From Streptomyces aureocirculatus (GTDB lineage: Bacteria > Actinomycetota > Actinomycetes > Streptomycetales > Streptomycetaceae), in assembly GCF_000720475.1 (NCBI RefSeq), contig NZ_JOAP01000048.1, positions 1-60,665 of the forward strand: a stretch of DNA of 60,665 nt, read 5' to 3'. The notes below the pieces were generated by a model, which saw nothing but the letters and a program-made list of their open reading frames with translations, was not told the origin of the DNA and ran no database searches. How positions within the stretch are numbered: the stretch's first letter is position 1; each line of letters starts with the position of its first letter. Of this stretch, positions 38,043 through 47,320 are shown one piece after another. The translations under genes and the position numbers were made by a program.

Positions 38043-39044
38043 ATGGAGCAGCGGTACCTGGGACGGACCGGGTTGCGGGTGAGTGAGCTGTGCTTCGGCG
38101 CCATGATGTTCGGCGGCGGCGACGGCGGCGCGGACGAGGCGACGGCGCACCGGATGCTGGACGTGTTCACGGCGGCGGGCGGCACGTTCATCGACACGGC
38201 CGACGCGTATGCCGGTGGCGTGTCGGAGGAGGTGCTCGGCCGCTGGCTCAAGGGCCGCCGCCGCGACGACCTGGTGATCGCGACCAAGGTGTTCCTGCCG
38301 ATGGGCGAGGGCCCCAACGCCCGCGGCCTGAGCCGCAAGCACATCCTGTCGGCGGTGGACGCGAGCCTGCGCCGCCTGGGCACGGACTACATCGACCTGT
38401 ATCAGACACATGTGTGGGACGCCCGCACGCCGCTCGCGGAGACCCTGTCCACGCTCGACGGTCTGGTGCGCGCGGGCAAGGTCCGCTACCTGGGCACGAG
38501 CAACGTCAGCCCGGCCCAGCTCCAGAAGGCCGTCGACCTGTCCCGGGCCCGCGCCTGGGAGCCGTACGTGTCCCTGCAACCGCGCTACAACCTGCTCGCC
38601 CGCGAGGTCGAGTGGGAGTTGCTTCCCCTCAGCGCGGCGGAAGGGGTGGGCGTCATTCCGTACAGCCCGCTCCAGGCGGGCTGGCTGTCGGGGAAGTTCC
38701 GGCGGGGCATGGCGGCACCCCCCGCGGGGGCGCGGGGCAGCGGTGACTGGGAGGCACGGGCCACCGAGGAGACCTGGCGGGTCGTGGACGCGGTGGCCGC
38801 CGTCGCCGAGGAGACCGGGCGCACGCCCGCCCAGGTGGCGCTGCGCTGGCTGCTCCAGCAGCGGGGGGTGACCGCGCCCATCGTGGGCGCGCGCTCGGTG
38901 GAGCAACTGACCGACAACCTGGGCGCGGTGGGCTGGGAGCTGACGGCGGAGCAGGAGCGGCGCCTGACGGAGGCGAGCGCGCGGCCGCTGCCGTATCCGT
39001 ACGACCTGCTCGCCCACTTCACGGACGAGCGGCCGCACGGCTGA
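38043..39044 (+). CDS. Aldo/keto reductase
   Basis: A 333-residue NADPH-dependent oxidoreductase of the AKR barrel fold. The tetrad is in FIDTADAY (Asp, Tyr), VIATKVF (Lys) and YQTHVWD (His); the cofactor segment is [21 protein letters not shown] precedes ATG 38043. It resembles the general stress or YajO/IolS-like branch; the natural carbonyl substrate is unknown. Confidence 0.92.
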   Translation: MEQRYLGRTGLRVSELCFGAMMFGGGDGGADEATAHRMLDVFTAAGGTFIDTADAYAGGVSEEVLGRWLKGRRRDDLVIATKVFLPMGEGPNARGLSRKHILSAVDASLRRLGTDYIDLYQTHVWDARTPLAETLSTLDGLVRAGKVRYLGTSNVSPAQLQKAVDLSRARAWEPYVSLQPRYNLLAREVEWELLPLSAAEGVGVIPYSPLQAGWLSGKFRRGMAAPPAGARGSGDWEARATEETWRVVDAVAAVAEETGRTPAQVALRWLLQQRGVTAPIVGARSVEQLTDNLGAVGWELTAEQERRLTEASARPLPYPYDLLAHFTDERPHG

Positions 39045-39096
39045 CGCACCGCCCGGGCGCGCCGCGTCCGCCGTGCGGGCGCGCTGCGCCTCGGCC

Positions 39097-39151
39097 GCCC
39101 GGGCGTGCCGCGCCTAGCCCGCCCGGGCGTGCCGCGCCTTGCCCGCCCGGG
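39097..39151. repeat. 24-bp tandem repeat between convergent genes
   Basis: A unit beginning GCCCGGGCGTGCCGCGCCT occurs at 39097-39120 and 39121-39144 (one base different) with a partial third copy. It separates the aldo/keto reductase and peptidase genes and contains CCCGGG cores that could fold as a terminator. Confidence 0.8.
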
Positions 39152-39152
39152 T

Positions 39153-40280
39153 TCAGTCGACGATCGCCAGCTCGCGCGATGTGGTGTTGAGGCGACGGCC
39201 GCCGTCCTCCGTCACCGTGACGATGTCCTCGATGCGGACGCCGAAGCGGCCCGGCAGATAGATGCCGGGCTCCACGGAGAAGCACATGCCGGGGACGAGC
39301 GGCTGCTGTTCGCCCTCGATCATGTAGGGCGGCTCGTGCGTGGTGACGCCGATGCCGTGGCCGGTGCGGTGGATGAAGTACTCGCCGTACCCGGCCTCGG
39401 TGATCACCGCGCGGGCCACCCGGTCGACGTCCTGGCAGGCGATGCCGGGCCGGACCGCGCGGCAGGCGGCGTCCTGGGCCTCGCGGACCACGTCGTGCAC
39501 GCGCTGCTCCTCGGCTGAGGGCTCGCCGACGTGCACCGTGCGGGAGGTGTCGGAGCCGTAACCGTGCCGCAGGCCGCCGAAGTCGAGGACGACCATGTCG
39601 CCCCGCTCGATGACGCGGTCGCCCGCCTCGTGGTGGGGGCTCGCGCCGTTGGGCCCCGAGCCGACGACCGTGAAGTCCACCTGTTCGTGCCCGGACCGGC
39701 GCAGCAGGTCCGCGAGGTCACCGGCGACGTCGGTCTCCCTGCGGCCCGCGAACGGCACCTTCTGGATCTCCTCGTACGTGGCGTCGGCGGCGGCACCCGC
39801 CGCGGCGAGGCGCTCCAGTTCGGCGGCGTCCTTCACGGCGCGGAGCATCGGCAGGGCCTCGGTGAGCGCGGTGTAGGAGCTGTCGGGCAACTGCCGCTGG
39901 AGGCCGAGCAGATGCAGGGCCCAGGCGTTGTCGCTGACGCCGTACCGGCCGCCCGCGGCGAGCAGCGGCGCGGTCACGGCGTAGGGGTCCACGCCGTCCG
40001 TCCAGTCCCGCAGGGTCAGCGCGGGCGCACCGGTCGCACGCTCGGCGTCGGGCGCCTCCAGCTTCGGCACCACGAGAACCGGGTCCTGTCCCGGGGCCAG
40101 GACGAGGAGGGTCAGGCGTTCGGTGTCGGCGGGGACCCGGTAGCCGGTGAGCCACACGAGGTCGGGACCGGGCGCGACGATGACGCCCGCGAGACCCGCT
40201 TCGGCGGCGGCGCGCGCGGCGCGGTCCATGCGGGCACGGTAGTCGTCGGCGGTGAACGGAGCCGGCGCGGGCGTGGTCAT
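39153..40280 (-). CDS. M24 family Xaa-Pro peptidase
   Basis: A 375-residue pita-bread metallopeptidase: creatinase-like N-terminal domain (about 1-140) and M24 domain with metal ligands in VVLDFGG and YGSDTSRTV (two Asp), HRTGHGIG (His), SVEPGIYL (Glu) and VRIEDIV (Glu). It likely cleaves Xaa-Pro dipeptides. AGGAGG sits immediately before the ATG region (40284-40289). Confidence 0.93.
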   Translation of the reverse strand: MTTPAPAPFTADDYRARMDRAARAAAEAGLAGVIVAPGPDLVWLTGYRVPADTERLTLLVLAPGQDPVLVVPKLEAPDAERATGAPALTLRDWTDGVDPYAVTAPLLAAGGRYGVSDNAWALHLLGLQRQLPDSSYTALTEALPMLRAVKDAAELERLAAAGAAADATYEEIQKVPFAGRRETDVAGDLADLLRRSGHEQVDFTVVGSGPNGASPHHEAGDRVIERGDMVVLDFGGLRHGYGSDTSRTVHVGEPSAEEQRVHDVVREAQDAACRAVRPGIACQDVDRVARAVITEAGYGEYFIHRTGHGIGVTTHEPPYMIEGEQQPLVPGMCFSVEPGIYLPGRFGVRIEDIVTVTEDGGRRLNTTSRELAIVD

Positions 40281-40414
40281 GAGGCCTCCTGAGCCTGGTG
40301 TGTACGGGGATCTCCCCCCGGCATCCTGCCCGTCGGCCCCGTCCCGCGCGAGCGCGTATCGCGTGCCTGTTCCCATGCCACCGGCTTTCCGGTGACCGTT
40401 TCCCCGCCTCGACG

Positions 40415-40443
40415 TTAATGCTTGGGTACGTTTCAACCATTAA
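40415..40443. promoter_or_regulatory. Inverted repeat upstream of the phosphodiesterase gene
   Basis: TTAATG (40415-40420) and CATTAA (40438-40443) flank a 17-base spacer in a locally AT-rich stretch between two divergent genes. It may be an operator or include -10 elements of either promoter. Confidence 0.35.
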
Positions 40444-40467
40444 TCGAGGGACAGAGGTGTGTACGTC

Positions 40468-41277
40468 ATGCTGGTACTCGCGCAGATCAGTGACCTTCAC
40501 CTGGACGGGACGGCACGGGCCACGGAGCGGGCCGAGCGGGTCCTCGACCATCTGCGGGCGCTGCCGGGTCCCCTCGACGCCCTCCTGGTCACCGGCGACA
40601 TCGCCGACCACGGCGAGGAGGCCGAGTACAAGGAGGCCGCGCGCCTGCTGTTCACCGACGCGCCCTGGCCGGTCCTGACCTGCCCCGGCAACCACGACGT
40701 GCGCGGGCCCTTCCGTACGGCGCTGCTCGGCGAGAGCGAGCCTGCCCCGTCCGGGGCCGCTGCTTCCGGAGCCGCTTCTTCCGGAACCGCTGCTTCCGGA
40801 GCCGCGATCAACCGCGCTCACCGTGTCGGCGGCGCCGAGATCCTGATGCTCGACTCCAGCCTGCCGGGCAGCGACGAGGGGCTGCTCGACGAGGAGACGT
40901 ACGCCTGGCTCGAAGAGCAACTCGCCCGGCTCGCCCGGCTCGGCGACGACGTGCCGGTGCTGCTCTCCTTCCACCACCACCCCGTGCGGATGCACCACCC
41001 GCGCCTGGACACCTGGCGGTTGCGGGCGCCGGAGCCGCTCGCGGCGCTCGTGGAGCGGCACCCGGAGATCGTGGGCCTGATCATCGGGCACGCGCACACC
41101 CCGGCGGCCACCACCTTCGCGGGGCGGCCGCTGATCGTCGGCCCCGGGGTGGTCTCGACGCTGCGTCTGCCCTGGGAGGGCGAGGGCCTGGTCGACCTCG
41201 AATCGCCCGCCGGGCTCGCCTTCCACGTCCTGGACGACGAGCGGCGGCTGACCACGCACTTCCGCGTGGTCACGTGA
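40468..41277 (+). CDS. CpdA-like metallophosphoesterase
   Basis: A 269-residue calcineurin-fold phosphodiesterase with the full metal motif set: ISDLHLDG, TGDIADHG, CPGNHDV, FHHHPV and GHAHTP. It resembles 3',5'-cAMP phosphodiesterase CpdA. A Ser/Gly/Ala-rich insertion (about residues 95-115) results from a 15-bp repeat near 40750-40805. ATG 40468 is chosen; GTG 40459 with GAGGGA at better distance is a real alternative. The 3' end overlaps the convergent PDZ gene by eight bases. Confidence 0.88.
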   Translation: MLVLAQISDLHLDGTARATERAERVLDHLRALPGPLDALLVTGDIADHGEEAEYKEAARLLFTDAPWPVLTCPGNHDVRGPFRTALLGESEPAPSGAAASGAASSGTAASGAAINRAHRVGGAEILMLDSSLPGSDEGLLDEETYAWLEEQLARLARLGDDVPVLLSFHHHPVRMHHPRLDTWRLRAPEPLAALVERHPEIVGLIIGHAHTPAATTFAGRPLIVGPGVVSTLRLPWEGEGLVDLESPAGLAFHVLDDERRLTTHFRVVT

Positions 41278-42031
41278 CAAGCCCCGGCTTCACCGTCAAC
41301 GCCTGCCGCGCGCCGGACGCGTGACGCACCGTCACCGTCACGTTCCGGCCCGGCGTGGCCGCCGCCACCACCTTCGCCAGGTCACCGGCCGAGCGCACCC
41401 GCGTCCCGCCGAACGCGAGCAGCACGTCACCGCGGACCAGGCCCGCCGCGTAGCCGGGGCCCGGCTGGTGCACGGCGGTGAGCTGGGCGCCACCCCGGCC
41501 TGCGGCATCGACGGCTTCTACGCCCAGGGCGGGGCGGGGGGACGGTGGCCGGGCGGGCGCGACGCCCTCGCTGGTGGCGGGGTTACGGGAATCGGCCTTT
41601 CCCGAGGGCCCCTTGGGGGGCTTACCCGGCTTGCCCGGGTGCTGGCCCGGGGGCGTGTTCGGGTCCGCGCCCTGTCCCTTGCCGGGCGCCGCGGCCCCCT
41701 GCACGCCCTGCGCGCCGGGCACGCCCTGTGCGCCCTGCGCGCCGGCCTGCTTCTGCATCTCCGCGAGTCTGCTCATGCTGATGACGGTGACCCCCACGGT
41801 GCCGAGGCCCACGCCCACGAGCACCAGGGCCGTCGCGCACAACAGGCCGAGGAGGAGCGTACGGAGCCGTCTGCCGCGGCGCCGTGCCGCGTGCGGGCGG
41901 GAGTCCCTTCCGGGTGCGCGGGATGTGCGGGACGTGGGAGAGGTGCGGGACGTGTCGGACGTGGCGGGTGATCGGCCGGGGCCCGGCTCGTGGCCCGGCA
42001 GGGGCTTCGGACGCAACGCGGTCTGTTCCAT
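41270..42031 (-). CDS. Membrane-anchored PDZ-domain protein
   Basis: A 253-residue protein: a disordered basic N-terminal tail, one transmembrane helix (LLLGLLCATALVLVGVGLGTVGVTVI, about 60-85), a Gly/Gln/Pro-rich extracytoplasmic linker (GAQGAQGVPGAQGVQG) and a C-terminal PDZ domain (about 165-250, LTAVHQPGPGYAAGLVRGDVLLAFGGTRVRS). No protease domain is present, so it may be a substrate- or partner-binding protein at the membrane surface. Confidence 0.82.
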   Translation of the reverse strand: MEQTALRPKPLPGHEPGPGRSPATSDTSRTSPTSRTSRAPGRDSRPHAARRRGRRLRTLLLGLLCATALVLVGVGLGTVGVTVISMSRLAEMQKQAGAQGAQGVPGAQGVQGAAAPGKGQGADPNTPPGQHPGKPGKPPKGPSGKADSRNPATSEGVAPARPPSPRPALGVEAVDAAGRGGAQLTAVHQPGPGYAAGLVRGDVLLAFGGTRVRSAGDLAKVVAAATPGRNVTVTVRHASGARQALTVKPGLVT

Positions 42032-42079
42032 GGCTCGCCTCCGGCCACAGCTCTACCCGGCGTGACCCCGCGCGACGAT

Positions 42080-42946
42080 TCACGAAAGAGTGACGTCCAG
42101 GCGTGCGACGAACGTGGCGGCGGGTCCGGACAGGGCCGCGGTGTGCACCAGTTCGGTGCGGTGGACGACTCGGGGGGCGGTGAGCGGGAGCGCGACCGTG
42201 CCGGGTGCGTCGGCGGCCGACGCGGGCAGCAGGGCCAGTCCGTGCCCGGCCGCGGCGAGCGCGGCGAGGGTGCGCACGTCGGTGCCCTCGTACCGCAGGG
42301 ACGGGCGGAAGGCGCCGGTGCCGTGGACCGTCCGCAGTTGCCCGAGGGGCAGGCTCGCGCCGGGTGCGTCCAGCCAGCGGGCGTCGGCCAGGTCGTCGAG
42401 GCGCAGGCCAGGCCGCCCGGCCAGCGGATGCCCGGCGGGCAGCAGGACATGGACGGGTTCCTCGCCCGCGCCGCGGGTGTGCAGGGGCGCGGTGTCGGCC
42501 AGGTGCAGCGGATCGCTCGGCGCGGCCAGGCCGTCGACGAGGCCGAGGCGTGCGGCGCCCGTGGCGACGGCTTCGGGGACGTCCGCGCGGGGCAGCACGC
42601 GCAGGGTCACGCCGGACGGCGGCAGGGCCCGCAGCGTACGGGGCGTGAGTGCCGTGGGCGCGGCGGCGACGACGAGCCGCTCGTCCGCCGCGCCCGCCAG
42701 GGCGGCGACCTCCGCGCGCGCCGCGTCGAGGCGGAGGAGCAGCGGTCCCGCGTGCTCCAGGAGGCGTTCGCCCGGGCGCGTCGGCGCGACGGGGCGGCGG
42801 GTCAGGAGCGGCGTGCCGAGGTCCTGCTCCAGGGCGGCGATGTGCTGGGAGACCGCGGACTGGGTGTAGCCGAGTTCGCGCGCGGCGGCGGAGAACGAGG
42901 CGAGGCGGGTCACGGTGACGTACGTACGCAGGAGGTGCGGGTCCAT
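42080..42946 (-). CDS. LysR family transcriptional regulator
   Basis: A 288-residue regulator with the N-terminal LysR helix-turn-helix (LRTYVTVTRLASFSAAARELGYTQSAVSQHIAALEQDLGTPLL) and a two-lobed ligand domain. ATG 42946 is chosen. The same frame stays open upstream, but only because the adjacent minisatellite lacks stops. The divergent neighbour is the GATase-like gene, 632 bases away across the repeat. Confidence 0.9.
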   Translation of the reverse strand: MDPHLLRTYVTVTRLASFSAAARELGYTQSAVSQHIAALEQDLGTPLLTRRPVAPTRPGERLLEHAGPLLLRLDAARAEVAALAGAADERLVVAAAPTALTPRTLRALPPSGVTLRVLPRADVPEAVATGAARLGLVDGLAAPSDPLHLADTAPLHTRGAGEEPVHVLLPAGHPLAGRPGLRLDDLADARWLDAPGASLPLGQLRTVHGTGAFRPSLRYEGTDVRTLAALAAAGHGLALLPASAADAPGTVALPLTAPRVVHRTELVHTAALSGPAATFVARLDVTLS

Positions 42947-42959
42947 GACACCAAGGATC

Positions 42960-43475
42960 ACCGCCCACCGGAACACCCGGGACACCCGAGGTACCCGGAA
43001 CGCCCGGCACACCCGAGCCGCCTGGAGCACCCGGGACACCCGAAGCACCCGGCTCGCCCGGGACACTCGGGGCACCCGGCACGCCCGAGGCACCTGGAGC
43101 ACCCAGCTCGCCCGGGGCACCCGGGGCACCCGGGGCACCCGGGGCACCCGGGACGACCGGGGCACCCGGGACGACCGGGACACCCAGGACACGCAGACCA
43201 CCCGGGACACCCGAGGCACTCGGCACGCCCGAGACACCCGGCACGCCCGAGACACCTGGAGCGCCCAGGGAACCCGGGGCACCCGGGACGACCGGGACAC
43301 CCAGGACACGCAGACCACCCGGGACACCCGAGGCACCCGGGGCACCCGGCACACCCGAGGCACCTGAAGCGCCCAGGGCACCCGGAGCACCCCAGGCACC
43401 CGGGTCGCCGGGATACCCGAGGCGCCCTGCCCGCCCAGGACACCCAGGACACCCGGGACACCCGGCACCCCGGCG
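42960..43475. repeat. About 500 bp of imperfect 9-bp minisatellite
   Basis: A long array of 9-bp units close to CACCCGGGA and CCCGAGGCA fills most of the 632-base gap between the LysR and GATase-like genes. It also has higher-order structure: a block of roughly 55 bases near 43165-43220 recurs near 43285-43340. All frames are nearly free of stops, and the minus strand would read as Gly-x-Pro collagen-like protein in one frame, but no frame has a credible start. Treated as non-coding. Confidence 0.85.
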
Positions 43476-43578
43476 CCCCAGCAGCTCAGCACAGCCGCAA
43501 GGCCCATCACCGATGCTTATGGAGCATGCAGTTTTCGTCGTTGGACGTGCCCCCGCGGGGCCGCTCAGGATGGCCGTC

Positions 43579-44331
43579 ATGAGCAACGTTCCCGCAGCCA
43601 GGATCGCCCTCGTCGGCGACCGTTCCCCGACCGTCACCTCGCACACCCGCGTCCCGCTGCTCCTCGACGCCCTTGCCGCCCGGGAGGGCCTCGTCCTCGA
43701 CGCGTACTGGATACCGACCGCCGACGCCGCCGAGCCGGGAGCGGTGCGCGGCTTCGACGCGGTGTGGATGCTGCCCGGCAGCCCGTACCGCAGCGAGGCG
43801 GGCGCGCTGGCCGCGATCCGCACGGCACGCGAGGACGGCATCCCCTTCCTCGGCACCTGCGGCGGCTTCCAGCACGCCGTGCTCGAGTTCGCGCGGAACG
43901 TCTGCGGCCTGACCGGGGCCGCGCACGCCGAGAACGACCCGGACGCCGAGGACCCGCTCATCGCGCCGCTCGCCTGCTCGCTGGTCGGGCACGAGGGCGT
44001 GGTGACGCTGACGCCGGGTTCGCTCGCCGAGTCGGTGCTGGGCGCCGACCGCACCGTGGAGCGCTACCACTGCAGGTACGGCCCGGCGCACGACACCGGA
44101 ACCGGAACCGGCAGGCTCGCCACCCTGCGCACGCACGGCCTGCGCTTCACCGGCACGGACGAGCGGGGCGAGGTCCGTGTCGCCGAACTCCCCGGTCACC
44201 CCTTCTTCCTGGCCACCCTCTTCCAGCCGGAGCTGTACGGGGACGGCACGCGCCCGCACCCGATCGTGCGGGCGCTCGGCCGGGCCGCGGTGGACCACGC
44301 GGCCCGGGTGCCGCCGACCGTTCCTCAGTGA
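43579..44331 (+). CDS. Class I glutamine amidotransferase-like protein, CTP-synthase-related
   Basis: A 250-residue stand-alone GATase fold similar to the C-terminal half of CTP synthase. The nucleophile elbow is intact ([13 protein letters not shown]94). The position of the catalytic His in the usual F-H-P-E is Gln (LFQPEL, Q216), while E218 remains. ATG 43579 has AGGA eight bases upstream. It may lack glutaminase activity or use another base. The partner is unknown. Its stop overlaps the convergent oxidase gene by seven bases. Confidence 0.82.
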   Translation: MSNVPAARIALVGDRSPTVTSHTRVPLLLDALAAREGLVLDAYWIPTADAAEPGAVRGFDAVWMLPGSPYRSEAGALAAIRTAREDGIPFLGTCGGFQHAVLEFARNVCGLTGAAHAENDPDAEDPLIAPLACSLVGHEGVVTLTPGSLAESVLGADRTVERYHCRYGPAHDTGTGTGRLATLRTHGLRFTGTDERGEVRVAELPGHPFFLATLFQPELYGDGTRPHPIVRALGRAAVDHAARVPPTVPQ

Positions 44332-46358
44332 CCGCCGCCGGGCCCCCCGTCGTGTCCGCCGTGGTCGCCGTGGCCGCCATGCCCTCCGTGGTCGAACTTG
44401 AGCGCCTCCTTGGGCAGCACGACGAAGGGCCGCATCATGCCCATGTCCTCGTGTTCGAGGAGGTGGCAGTGGTACATGAAGCGGCCGTACGCGCCGTCGA
44501 ACTTGCCGATGACGCGCAGCATCTGACCGCCCGGAACGCGGAACACGTCCTTCCAGCCGCGCTCGTTCGGGGCGGTCGGTATGGGCGCGGGGTCGTGGGC
44601 GACCGGCGTTCCGGCACGGGTGCCGCCGATCGTCACGTCGAACCCGGACGCGTCGTACGTGTCGCGGCCGAGGAGCTGGAAGTCGGCCAGGTGGACGTGC
44701 ATCGGGTGGGTCACGTTCGGGTTCACCGCGAGGTTCAGGAAGCTCCACTGTTCGTGCGCGCCCTCGGCGACGGTGAAACCCAGGCCGTCGTTGAACGTAC
44801 GGGCGATGCGCCGGTACGTCTTCGTCACGCCGTCCGGGCCGCGCACCTGGATGACGCCGTCGGCGGGGATCCGGACGGAGCCGGGGTCCTTCACCTCCAC
44901 CATCTCCCACATCTCCGGGTGACCGCCGCCGCCCTTCGTCGCGGGCGGGGTGAGCACCACCAGGCGGTGGCCGTGCGGAACGCCGTGGCCGATCGTACGG
45001 AAGGAGCCGGACAGGACGTCCGGCAGCCGGAAGGTCTCAGGGGCACCGCCGCCCCGGCCCACCCGGAACTCCATGACGTGCGGATAGGCCACGTCACCCA
45101 CCGGGTCGGGCACTCCGGGCGCCGCGTTCGGACCCTTGTTCACCAGGCGGACCCGCTTGCCCGCGAGCCTGCGGAAGTCCACGAGCAGGTCGAAGCGCTC
45201 CGCGGACGCCGCCGTCAGCGTGGGCATGGCCGCGTCGAAGTCGATGGGCACGGGCCGGGGCAGCAGCCCGCCGTCGCTGCCTATCTGGTGCAGCACACCA
45301 GGCACCGGCTTGTTGTCCTCGTCGACCAGGACCAGTTCGTACGTACGGGCGTTGGAGGCGTTGACCAGGCGGAAGCGATACCAGCCCGGCGCCACTTCCG
45401 CGTACGGCCAGATGCGGCCGTTGACCGTGGTGTACGGGCCGGTGAAGGGCAGGGAGACCGGCTTGCCCGTCTCCGGGTTCTTGGGGTCGACGATCGTGGT
45501 CTTGTGCAGGAGGCGGCCGGTGAGGCGGCCGTCCTCGTCGGTGTCCAGGTTCCGGTCGGCGATGAGGAGCGGGATCTCCCGCTTCCCGGCGGGGAGTTGG
45601 AGCGCGTCCTCCTCGTCGTCGCGGACGAGGTAGGTGCCGTAGAGACCCGCGTAGACGTTCCATCGGGTGATGTTCATGGCGTGGTCGTGATACCACCAGT
45701 GCACCGCCTGGTGGTCGTTCGGATACTCCGAGAGCTGGGCGTCGCCGTAGCCCACGGCGTTGTCCGTCCAGCCGTCGTTGCCGCCGCCCGTCTGCGCGCC
45801 GTGCACATGCGTCACCGTCCACGCGGGCAGCGCGGCCACGTCCTTGTTCGGCTCGACGCGGTCCCGGCCCGGACGGGTGCTCGACGGCGGTGTCGTGCGC
45901 GGCACCTCGACGGCCGTGACGGGGAACTCGCTCTCCTTGGGCACGCGATTGGTCCACGCGATACGGATGCGCTCGCCGCGCCGCACCTCGATGGTGGGGC
46001 CCGGCACGCATCCCTCGTACCCCCACATGAGGGTGGGCGGCAACTGCGGGTGCAGGCGCACCCAGGCCGGGCGGACGGCGATCTCGGTCTCCTCGCGCAC
46101 ATCGCCGCCCGCGGGGCGCAGGATTGGCGGGACGGTCAAGGGCGCAACATACGGCACGAGTTCGCGGGCGCCGCGCTCGGTCGCCGCTGCTTCCGCTGCC
46201 GCCCCTGCCGCCTCTGCCGCCCCCGCCGTGACGGGTCCGGCTAAGTGATCGGCGGCTGTGCCTGTGTCTACGTCAGTGTCTGAGTCTGCGCCTACGTCAG
46301 TGTCTGAGTCTGAGTCTGAGTCTGCGCCTACGCCTGCGTCGATGCGGATGTCGGTCAT
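44325..46358 (-). CDS. Multicopper oxidase, phenoxazinone synthase/CotA-like
   Basis: A 677-residue three-cupredoxin oxidase coupling substrate oxidation to reduction of oxygen to water. The four copper motifs are present: [26 protein letters not shown] and [13 protein letters not shown]. No signal peptide is seen, so it is probably cytoplasmic, as for phenoxazinone synthase. Oddities are an acidic N-terminal run of Asp-Ser repeats from a 6-bp repeat (46269-46330) and a His/Gly-rich C-terminus ([15 protein letters not shown]) that could bind copper. The substrate is unknown. Confidence 0.9.
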   Translation of the reverse strand: MTDIRIDAGVGADSDSDSDTDVGADSDTDVDTGTAADHLAGPVTAGAAEAAGAAAEAAATERGARELVPYVAPLTVPPILRPAGGDVREETEIAVRPAWVRLHPQLPPTLMWGYEGCVPGPTIEVRRGERIRIAWTNRVPKESEFPVTAVEVPRTTPPSSTRPGRDRVEPNKDVAALPAWTVTHVHGAQTGGGNDGWTDNAVGYGDAQLSEYPNDHQAVHWWYHDHAMNITRWNVYAGLYGTYLVRDDEEDALQLPAGKREIPLLIADRNLDTDEDGRLTGRLLHKTTIVDPKNPETGKPVSLPFTGPYTTVNGRIWPYAEVAPGWYRFRLVNASNARTYELVLVDEDNKPVPGVLHQIGSDGGLLPRPVPIDFDAAMPTLTAASAERFDLLVDFRRLAGKRVRLVNKGPNAAPGVPDPVGDVAYPHVMEFRVGRGGGAPETFRLPDVLSGSFRTIGHGVPHGHRLVVLTPPATKGGGGHPEMWEMVEVKDPGSVRIPADGVIQVRGPDGVTKTYRRIARTFNDGLGFTVAEGAHEQWSFLNLAVNPNVTHPMHVHLADFQLLGRDTYDASGFDVTIGGTRAGTPVAHDPAPIPTAPNERGWKDVFRVPGGQMLRVIGKFDGAYGRFMYHCHLLEHEDMGMMRPFVVLPKEALKFDHGGHGGHGDHGGHDGGPGGGH

Positions 46359-46605
46359 GGTCGAACACCCCCGTGTTCCACTGCTTCCACTTTCCCTTGC
46401 AATACGTCCTTCACCCGGTAAGACTCCCCGCTTCCCACCAGAGTTCCGTGAATGCCGTATTCCGGATAAATGGTGCATGGTGCCTCCGGTACGGGTGAGA
46501 GATCGGGGTTTTTCGGTGCGCGGACCGGCACCGCATCTAGGCTGCGGACCAGGTCACCGCCTGCCGTCGGAAGGTGACGCCACCCGCGTGACAGGAAGCA
46601 GGCCC

Positions 46606-47217
46606 ATGAACCCGATGGACCCGCCGGAGCCACCCGCCCCGGACCCCGATCCCGACCCCGACGTCCCGTACGCGGTTGCCGCCCTCGCCGCTTACGAGGG
46701 CTCCAAGGCGCTCGCCGCCCGCGACGCCGCGCACCGCGCGCACATCGAGCGGCTGCTGCTGGTGTGCGCCGACGCACTGGACGCCTGCGGGCAGTTGCTC
46801 GCGGGCGGGCCCCGCCGGGACCCGGCGGCGTACCACCACGGCCTCGAACTCGTCGCCCGGCAGTTGGAGTCGGCGGTCTCCGCCGAGGGCCTGGAGGTGT
46901 TCGGGCAGACCGGGGAGCGCGCGGCCCCGGCCACGCACCAGATCGTGGAGATGCGCCCCGCGCCACTCGGGGTGGCGGACGACGAGGTCCTGGAGGTGAT
47001 GCGGCGCGGGTACCGCTACCAGGGGCAGGTGCTGCGCCCCGCCCGGGTCGTGGTCGCGTCCACCGCGGACGCCGAGGAAGGCCAGCGGCCGGACCCGCAC
47101 GAGACCCTGGACAGTCCGGACCCGCACGGGCCGCCGGACAGCCCGGACCCGCACGTACCGACGGACAGCCCGGACCCGCACGCGCCGCCGGACAGTGAAG
47201 GCAGCACCCTCGAATGA
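46606..47217 (+). CDS. GrpE-like protein with a repetitive C-terminal tail
   Basis: A 203-residue protein. A helical N-terminal half (YAVAALAAYEGSKALAARDAAHRAHIERLLLVCADAL) is followed by a segment like the beta-wing end of GrpE (HQIVEMRPAPLGVADDEVLEVMRRGYRYQGQVLRPARVVVAS). The tail repeats a nine-residue unit around DSPDPH three times. No dnaK or dnaJ gene is adjacent, so it may be an accessory or divergent nucleotide-exchange factor. AGGAAG precedes ATG 46606. Confidence 0.75.
   Translation: MNPMDPPEPPAPDPDPDPDVPYAVAALAAYEGSKALAARDAAHRAHIERLLLVCADALDACGQLLAGGPRRDPAAYHHGLELVARQLESAVSAEGLEVFGQTGERAAPATHQIVEMRPAPLGVADDEVLEVMRRGYRYQGQVLRPARVVVASTADAEEGQRPDPHETLDSPDPHGPPDSPDPHVPTDSPDPHAPPDSEGSTLE
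47109..47189. repeat. Three 27-bp repeats in the GrpE-like gene
   Basis: Units beginning GGACAG at 47109, 47136 and 47163, with a partial fourth at 47190, encode the DSPDPH-containing tail repeat. Differences are few. Confidence 0.9.
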
Positions 47218-47320
47218 AGGTGACGTCCGCGGCGTCCGCGCTCCCAGCGGGCCCGGCGGCGTCCGCGCCCTCCGCCGGAACGCCCACGCGCCCTTGCGCG
47301 GCCCGGGCGGCGCGGTCATC

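Noticed and set aside
42958..43461. Cys/Gly-rich and collagen-like minus-strand frames over the minisatellite
   Set aside because: All frames are open because the 9-bp unit lacks stops. No frame has a start with a ribosome site, and neither product resembles a known protein apart from the repeat.
42960..43475. CRISPR array
   Set aside because: Units are 9 bp and contiguous; there are no 20-40 bp repeats with unique spacers, and no cas genes are in the window.
46258..46330. Asp-Ser repeats at the oxidase N-terminus as EF-hand calcium sites
   Set aside because: The alternation is a plain 6-bp DNA repeat and lacks the 12-residue EF-hand loop with the final Glu.
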